A stretch of 64,000 bases of DNA, from the NCBI RefSeq assembly GCF_019578655.1, contig NC_063261.1, forward strand, positions 12,390,216 to 12,454,215, in the 5' to 3' direction. The notes below the pieces were generated by a model. The model was not told where the DNA came from and searched no databases. It saw nothing but the letters and a program-made list of their open reading frames with translations. This DNA comes from Ricinus communis. Lineage: Eukaryota; Streptophyta; Magnoliopsida; Malpighiales; Euphorbiaceae. Made by a program: the position numbers and the translations under genes. Below are positions 56,637 through 64,000 of this stretch, in pieces; position 1 is the stretch's first letter; each line of letters starts with the position of its first letter.

Positions 56637-57260
56637 GGTTTAAAACCTTAAGCTCCAGTCTGACCATTTTTTTGGTCTTGTTGACTCTACTCATTATAAG
56701 ATATTAATTGGCAAGCTTATGTATCTAACTACTACCAGACTAAACGTTTCCTTTGCAGTGAATCAACTGTCTCAGTTTCTTGAGAAACCCTACTCAAATC
56801 ATCTGCAAGCAGCTCACAAAATTCTCAGATACCTTAAGTCAGCACCAACAAGGTTTTTTTATAGGTTCCTCTTTAATATCTTGGAAATCTAAAAAGCAAC
56901 AAATTGTTTCCAGATCTTCATATGAAGCTGAGTATAGAGCCATGGCTTCTGTCACCTGTGAGCTTCAGTGGTTGCTTTATCTTTTACAGGATTTCAAGTT
57001 TCTCATGCCCAACCTGCTGTATTGTTTTGTGCCAATAAATTTGTTATAACATTGCAGAAAGTCATGTGTTTTATGAGAGAACGAAATACATAGAAATTGA
57101 TTATCATTTAACCAGGGACAAGCTTTAACAAAAAGTGATTCATCTTCTTCCTGTCAAATCCACTCATCAACTAGCTGACTGCTTTACTAAAGTTTTGTCC
57201 AGTCTCCTTTCCTTTAGCAAGTTATTTCCAAACTGGGAATTCACAATGTATATGCTCCAA
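56637..57260 (+). pseudogene. Copia-3 pol part 2 (RNase H)
   Basis: The frame reads LIGKLMYLTTTRL, AVNQLSQFLEKPYSNHLQAA, HKILRYLKSAPT, then jumps to FFIGSSLISWKSKKQQIVSRS and YEAEYRAMAS. The usual segment between, with the catalytic DSDWAG motif, is missing, so about 50 residues were deleted near 56846. Downstream pieces match the family ending (THQLADCFTK near 57165). The gene is inactive. Confidence 0.85.
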
Positions 57261-57500
57261 TTTGAGGAAAGCTACTAGAGCTACTTAGCTCGCTGATTAA
57301 TTTATTTTCTCTTTCTTCTTTTGTTAATTATCGTTAACAATTTGTTAACACTAGCTTACCTCTCTCATTTTCTTATTGGTGCTGGTTTTAGTTAGTTAGC
57401 TAACTTTCTTGTTTTGGTATATGTATGTACAAAACTTCATCTTTTTCTTTTCAATAAGAATACACATAAAGTTTTCAATTGCTTTAGTTTGTTATATAGG
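57261..57500 (+). repeat. Possible Copia-3 3' UTR and LTR remnant
   Basis: After the last pol codons comes 'TTTGAGGAAAGCT', possibly a weak PPT, then T-rich sequence with GTTAACAATTTGTTAAC and a 'TTTTCAATAAGAATACAC' stretch like the R/U5 zone of copia LTRs. With no second copy for comparison this is only positional. Confidence 0.35.
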
Positions 57501-59179
57501 TACCGTTGTGTGATCCCATAGTTGGTTCTTTAGCAAAAATTTTGAAGAAGAATCCAAAAGGAAAAAAAAAAGGTGCAAATTAAAAAGCAAAAGCAAAGTT
57601 TATAAAAACTATACATATCAATTGAAAGAAGGTGCCGAAATCACAATGGATAATCGTTGTTAAAACCAAGACCAATCTAATTAAACAAGGTCTACTAATA
57701 CTAGAAAAGTTAACAAATAATTAAATATGCCGTAGTGTAATCAAACTAGAATTAATTGATACTTAATATTTAGTTTTGATTATAAAGATTTTGTTTGGAG
57801 AAATATGTGCTGAGTGTGTGCCACATGTACGAGTTACACGAACCAAATTAATACGTATTAACTAACTTTTTATCAAAATAAAATATGGGTTCCTAAACTT
57901 TCTTGACTATTTGCTTAGATCTTAATGCACCAAATAGTAAAAGCCGTTTGGTTCTGATAGTGTGACTGATGGTCGATAGTGGTAGTCGATAGTCGATGGT
58001 GATGGGCGATAAATTAAACCGTTTGATAGGATTTTATTAGCGGTTACTGTTAGTATGTTAAACGACCATTGAAAGTATAATTTATCATTAAATATATTTT
58101 ATTTTATTATATTATATTTAATAATATAAATTAATAAAATAACGTATAATAATTAAAAATTATATAGTTAATTTTTTTTAGCTCAATTGTATTTATTATT
58201 AAAAATATTTATAAAAGTTATCTTAAAAGTAAAAATTTAAATTTAAATTCTACTATTAAAAATTTCTAATTTCAAATACCATAATTTTAATTATTATAAT
58301 TATTTAACTATTAAGAATAATTCTAAAAATAATAATTATTGATTTTAAAATATAAAAGATTTAATTATATGAGATCAATTTAAAGTAAGTTATAGTTAAT
58401 AAGTTTGAATACGGATAATGTGTCCAAATTAAATATATAAAATATCAAATCAGCTATCAGTTGATAAGAAAAAAACTTTAAAATTAAGCTGATACAATCA
58501 ATACCTGATTAGAACTAAATCTGCTATCAACTGTTGTTTCTTAAAAAATAAAAATAAAATGATTTACTTGAAACAAGAAAAAAAAAATACTTGAAATGAT
58601 AAAATTTGAGTGTCTTTTGCCGTAAAAGTTTATAGTTTTTTTGAGTTTTGAATATATTGTTTGATATATTTATGCTTGTTGAATTTAATATATTTTTTCT
58701 ACAAAAACACAAATGTTAACGAATACTATAATTTCATATGAAAGAAATTGTAAATCATTAATATCATGTTGAATTTATTAAAAATATATTTCATTTTAAA
58801 TATATGTTAATTGTGTTTAAAAAATTAAGAATATCATAAAAAGAATTTTTTTAATAAATATACAGTAAAAAGTATATTTTAAGTGTATGTTTAGTATATA
58901 TTAATTAACATATTTTAATTTTAAATATATTTTTTTCAATAGTAATGGATATAATACTTGTTTAATTAACTAATTAGTTAATATTTGTATATAATAACAC
59001 TAACTCTTATTAGAAAATTTTAAAAAATTATTATATGATAATTATTTTATTATTCTATATTTCTATGATATTATTAAATATTTTATACACTTATAACATA
59101 ATATAATAGAAAATGTTAAAGCAATTGGGATTCTTTCGATAAAAAATGTAATATATTAAGTATATATTTGATGTCCGGA

Positions 59180-59187
59180 ATATTTGA

Positions 59188-59233
<46 letters not shown>

Positions 59234-59235
59234 AT
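59180..59235. repeat. AT microsatellite within an inverted repeat
   Basis: An AT run (about 59192-59229) is bracketed by ATATTTGAATA on the left and TATTCAAATAT on the right, reverse complements of each other. The whole can fold as one long AT-rich cruciform. Confidence 0.85.
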
Positions 59236-62173
59236 ATAAAAAACTAAAAAGATAAGCTCTTAGAAAATAGTATACATCATGCTCATTTTAATATCTGTTG
59301 AATATATTTGTAATATGTTCTTCAAATATTTATGCATTCTAAAAGAAGACCAAAAGTAGCAGTAAATGATATATGCTCAACAAAATATGATATAAATTAA
59401 ATATATATTTGATATCTGTAATTACTTTAATTCATATATAGATTGCAAATTTATAAGACTAAAAAGGTAGTTCTTGAGAAATAGTATACACTATATTTAT
59501 TTTAATATATGAAAAATATATGTTAACTATATATTAGGTATATGTTAGATAACTTTTAATCAAAATTTTAATTTTTTAGCATATATTTTTATTCTAAATT
59601 TTTTTTCAATAGCATGGATATAATACAAGTATTCATTCAATATAATAGAATACAAGTATTTTATTTTGATATATATATATAGTATATAAATAGCATCTAA
59701 AATTATTTTTTGGTTTATGGTTTGTCTCTTTATCTATGCACATGTAAGTTTGGCCACTATTTAAAAAGTATTATTAATTTTTTAGAATAAACAAATTATC
59801 ATACATCGTCAGTCAGTGCAAACATAATCCCATTTAATCCAATTTAATTGCCGATTCAAATGATCATTTTATTATTTGCCCATACATTTATAACACCATT
59901 ATAAAAAAAAATTATCGAATGAAATCAAATTCCTAACCGGTAAGTCTTGAATTAATGCTTCATGCCTTCTCTTTTCTTTACTAGTTATATAATAATCCAC
60001 TTACTCTTATTTTGATCATCCTATAAATGCAATTTTCTCAGTTTCTTTATTCATTATATACTTTTGAATATAGCAATGAAAAAAAAAAATGTTTGCACCA
60101 CTGTACTTTAAAATTTTTAGCATATCAAGATAATAAACTTACAAACTATATATATATATATATATTATTTCAAATATAATATCAAACCTATCAGCACTGC
60201 ACATATTACAACCATCACTAAGAATAAAAAGATATCTATTGTTCATTATCTTAGATATGTGTTTAAAAATCAGTTGTAATTATCTTTTTTCCTACATTTT
60301 CTAATGCTGGAAAGGTAAATCACTGCATCTCTAATTAAATTTTTAATCGACATTTTAAAAATAAAATTAATAACTTTTTTCCACCATTAATTAACAAATT
60401 TAAAAATCATATTACATGCAACAAATATTGATTCAAATAAACTAATTTAAAACCTATAAATAATAGATTCAAATTACCCACCATTTTCTTGGGGATTGGT
60501 AAAGAAAAGGTAGCAAACTGTGAAAAAGAAAAAAGAAAAGGAAAGGTCAAAGAGGGATTGATTTGATTCTCTTTAGCGAATGATCCCATTAGTCTTCCAT
60601 CGTGTATATCATTAAATACGATGCCAGTAATGCAAAGGACAATAATGTCAAGAATTTCATTTTATTTTTTTGATGTTAGTACAAAATAATTTTTAGCATA
60701 TGAAATTAGTAATGTAAAGTACAAAAAAGTTTAATCCTCTGCAAGATATCGATAAAGATAAAAATAAGAAAGAGAGGATTTTCTTTTAAGAGATTTTTTT
60801 TTGAGGGAGAGTGATTTCAATGGATATTATCATATAAAAGAAAAAAAAATAAAATTAAAGTATAAATGTTATAAAAAAGCCTATAGCATAAATAATATAT
60901 TTAAAAAAAAAACAGTATATGATGTAATTTTCTCTTAACTATTTAAAAATCATTTATGAATTCAATCTTTCTTTTCATGCAACACTGCTGTCATCACATG
61001 GTTTTCTATACATGAGAATTTCTCACATTATAATTATTTTTCCTTTGAAAACATTGTCTATCTCTTAAAAAGAAATACATTTGCTAGAGGTTGAGGCTCT
61101 AATTTTCTGCATCACATAAGAGACATAGATCGTACAAGCTTAATGATTCAAATGGGTGTCTTCAGAATCAGTATTCTGCTGAGCCTGACCTGAGAGTCCA
61201 CCACCACCAGTCCATCATTACAAACATTATTGCATGTATGTCATTACTACAAGAAACTAGCCCAACATTTTGTTTGTTGGGATCAGTCATTAATAATTTA
61301 ATAGGTTAGAGTGTTTTCTCAGGGGATTCATTAATTCGTTGGAGATCAAAGCAGTAGAATATTGTTTGTGCTGCAAGATTTGAAGATTGATCATAGGCAT
61401 CCCTGCAAAGTTTTTATGTGACAATTGCTGAACGATAGTTATTTTTAGAGATAAATATATAAATGGTACTATGATTATATATAATGTATCCATTTAATAT
61501 AATAACTCATAAATCAAAATTAATAATATTCATCCTCTATTGATGAATCAGACGATGGTATATGTAACATCTGAATTTTTGGTTGTCTTGTACTGATATA
61601 ACAGCTGAATCTCTCACCAAATAATATCTCATGTTACCTAATATTAATTTAACATATCAGTCTAGAACAAATTGATACATTAGGCAAGATGACACATTAT
61701 CTGGGAAGAAATCTAGTTACCACATCAACATAAAATAACTGAAAACCATCACCTGATTTATTAATGGAGAGAAAAGATATTATTAATTTTAATTTATAAA
61801 TTACAATATCAAATAGATATACGAGACATATTTATAATACCATTTATGCATTTTACTAGATGTTTAATAATCCAATTTTCCATATAAGAATAAACACATA
61901 TTACTATTGTCCTTTTGTTAGGAAAAAGTGATTCAAGAAGTTATCAGACAATAATGCACATAAAACTCAAGAGCAACTGGTAGATAATTTTATGTACTAA
62001 CGCTTTAATTCTGCATAATTTGATGCTTTACTAACGAGAACGAGCATAATTAACATTTATAATAGTTTTGAAATTTAAAATTGATTATAATTAAACTATA
62101 AATAGTTAAGATTTTTAAATAAATTTTATACTAATAACTCAATATATTTTGTAACACTGTAAAAAGAATTTTT

Positions 62174-62373
62174 AACTTTAACATTTCATTTAATTTTCCT
62201 CATTTATTATTTATTCTAAAAATAATATTCATTTCATTTAAAATGAAAGTCTATAATTATTATTTAACACAATAACTTTAACATTTCATTTAATTTTCCT
62301 CATTTATTATTTATTCTAAAAATAATATTCATTTCATTTGAAATGAAAGTCTATAATTATTATTTAACACACT
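62174..62373. repeat. 100-bp tandem duplication
   Basis: Units 62174-62273 and 62274-62373 differ at only a few positions. Each contains the palindromic TTTCATTT/AAATGAAA core. Confidence 0.92.
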
Positions 62374-63645
62374 AAATAAAAAAATTATTTGAAAATGACT
62401 TCTAAATAGGTTTTATTGACTCTATTATAATTTATTTTTTTAATATTTAAATACTTTTAACATTCAATTTGATCTAACATGCACTTGAACTTTATTTCCT
62501 GATAATATCTAAATATCTTTGTATAATACATGTAGACATATTGAATATAGAAAAAGTGTTAAACTATTATAAAAGAAGAGTTTAGAGGTCTATTAAATTA
62601 AATCGAAAGTTAGAGTATTAAATTGATTGAATAATCAAAGTTCAGAGACATAAATATGTATTTGACTATAATTATATTTAGTAACTTAGTGGAACTTAAG
62701 AATATCTATGGAAGAAAAGAGATAATTACTATATATTTCAGTAATTTTTATATTATATTATTCATCTCTTAATCTTTAAAAATTATATTTTTTAGTCCTT
62801 CAATTTTGTGATTTATACTAAAATGTTTCTCTATTCAAATTTCTGTTAAATAATTGTTAATTAAGTTTAATTTTATCCTATTTGCCTTTTGTTTTTTGGT
62901 ATAACATATAAATTTCTCATTATTTTTTATATTTTACTTTAAAATTCCCTTACTTTGAAAGTTAATTTAATTAAATAACTAAATTGATACAAAAATATTC
63001 TTATCAAAATTATAATTCTACTGTAATAAAATTAATAATAAAAATAATTTTTATTTTAATTTGATTATTTAAAATTAAATTATATTAATTTTTAATATTT
63101 TACTAAATATAAGTACTTTTAAAATGTTTAAAGTTTACTAGAATTAACTTATGCTAAAAACTGGAGCAAGTAAAAGAATAATAGTTAATTACTTTTTGTA
63201 CAAATACTAAAATTAATTTTAGTTTAATAAAAAAATAACTTTCAATAAGCTCGATACTTAATAACAAATTTAATAATTAATTAGAGTTTTTTTCTATCAA
63301 TTTAGTTATTTTAATTTTGAAAAAAAAGAAGTAATAGTTAATTTTATTAAAAAACTAAAAAATTATAATGTAACAAACAAACTATACGGAGTAATTTATA
63401 TATCACACTAAGAATTAAAAGTAAATAGTCTAAAACTAGTTCCAATTAACCATTGTTTAACGAAATCTAACGGAATAGTTTTTTAGCATGTTTAAATATT
63501 AAAAATTAACTAATATAATTAAAATATTACATCACATAAATAGTTTAACAAAAACAAAACTAAGTTGGGGAACACAAATTACCCTAAATGTTCCGCCACA
63601 AAATTCCAAATCTTAAAGAGATCTATGCGGGACAAAAGGACATTG

Positions 63646-63653
63646 TATAAATA
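63646..63653 (+). promoter_or_regulatory. Candidate TATA box of a gene at the window's right edge
   Basis: TATAAATA is a canonical plant TATA box. It is followed by about 300 bp of pyrimidine-rich, more GC-balanced sequence typical of a plant 5' leader and unlike the AT-rich DNA before it. No coding exon is within the window, so the gene itself is inferred. Confidence 0.4.
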
Positions 63654-63803
63654 TGACCTTACCTAACACTGGAATGCTATAATTTGATGTTTCCTTTGCT
63701 AAAACCTTTTTTTTTCTTCTCATGGTAAAACCATCCATAATCAAAGTACATCTCCCAATTTATCTCCATGAACAACTCTCCCTCTAACTTTCTTTGACAT
63801 GCC

Positions 63804-63884
63804 ATGGCTTTTCCTCTCTCCAAGCCAACCTCTTTTCTTCCTTTAGGGTATCATTTCTCACTCATTATCCTCCATTCCACCTAA
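63804..63884 (+). CDS. Short upstream ORF in the candidate leader
   Basis: GCCATGG gives a strong start context. The frame codes for 26 residues with a hydrophobic C-terminal half (MAFPLSKPTSF, later HFSLIILHS) and ends in TAA. If the leader is real, it could act as an upstream ORF that tunes translation. It is too short to call a gene by itself. Confidence 0.25.
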   Translation: MAFPLSKPTSFLPLGYHFSLIILHST

Positions 63885-63974
63885 CTTAAATCACTGTCCT
63901 TACAATTTCACTTCTTAAAGCACTTCTTGTCCTCTACTCCACATTTTCATTTTTTTTCTCCTTTGTCTAGTCAA

Positions 63975-63980
63975 GTAAGT
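63975..63980 (+). other. Candidate 5' splice donor in the leader
   Basis: GTAAGT after TCAA fits the plant donor consensus, suggesting a 5' UTR intron that starts near the window edge. It is supported by position only. Confidence 0.25.
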
Positions 63981-64000
63981 TCATTGCTCTCTCTCTTTTC

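Larger units (their letters stand above)
50785..57260 (+). mobile_element. Copia-3: 5'-truncated, decayed Ty1/copia element
   Basis: It starts inside the integrase C-terminal part, adjoining the satellite end, and contains RT and a damaged RNase H. Copia-4 interrupts it between 52422 and 56574. The reading frame resumes after the insertion in the same zone of the polyprotein (KPFSSP). No 5' LTR, gag or protease is left. Confidence 0.85.
57501..63600. other. AT-rich intergenic region without a confident gene
   Basis: It is mostly AT-rich and free of recognisable coding sequence or retroelement motifs. Visible items are a GTCGATAGT-type microrepeat at about 57965-58015 beside a GCCGTTTGGTT word, possibly a decayed MITE; an AT microsatellite inside an inverted repeat (59180-59235); a second short AT run (60150-60167); a 100-bp tandem duplication (62174-62373); and two short exon-like frames on the - strand (61140-61214, 61306-61402). 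Confidence 0.5.

Noticed and set aside
57960..58530. Possible hAT-type MITE bounded by GCCGTTTGGTTCTGATAG
   Set aside because: A matching inverted end and an 8-bp duplication could not be found; only the microrepeat is certain.
61238..61262. CACTA-like terminus (ATTACTACAAGAAACTAG)
   Set aside because: It is a single end with no partner, subterminal repeats or duplication nearby.

Overview
This window looks like nuclear DNA of a dicot plant. It is strongly AT-rich. Its recognisable coding content is retrotransposon gag/pol and a transposase remnant, the primer-binding sites are plant-type initiator-Met (TGGTATCAGAGCC), and the repeat families are those of plants (Ty1/copia, chromovirus-type Ty3/gypsy, CACTA, Tourist-like MITE). 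I see no intact host gene, tRNA or rRNA. Species cannot be fixed from the sequence alone.

Layout. 1-4168: decayed copia element (Copia-1), split by an antisense solo LTR (551-2877) with target duplication CTTCT. 4169-6333: non-coding repeat X, copy A, carrying clusters of short palindromes. 6334-7345: unassigned AT-rich DNA. 7346-33219: remains of one CACTA transposon that has collected insertions. These are Copia-2 (7906-17605, Sire-like with a decayed post-pol frame), repeat X copy B (17742-29319) itself split by a structurally complete gypsy chromovirus (17833-27326, duplication ACCTA), and an antisense solo LTR (29967-32950). The CACTA's own transposase survives only as a DUF4216-like C-terminal piece near 29372-29709.

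33505-50745: an array of diverged tandem monomers of roughly 430-495 bp. It is broken by a solo LTR (36573-39448), by a chain of small LTR retrotransposons (39484-46540), and by a LINE-like tail holding a MITE (48836-49371). The last monomer is inverted. The chain is the most unusual object here. It has four direct LTRs sharing three near-identical internal regions, then a fifth LTR in inverted orientation, and the whole block sits between perfect ACATT target duplications.

50785-57260: a decayed copia element (Copia-3) interrupted by a Tnt1/Tork-like Copia-4 (52423-56573). Copia-4's 5' LTR is truncated and its flank carries an abnormal 64-bp duplication of target sequence. 57500-63600: AT-rich intergenic DNA with simple repeats and a few exon-like fragments. 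At the right edge a TATA box, pyrimidine-rich leader, short upstream ORF and possible splice donor suggest the start of a host gene running out of the window on the + strand.

No genes here form a pathway. The biology is transposon nesting, decay, recombination and probably silencing. Several LTR families share conserved clusters of small hairpins that look functional rather than random.
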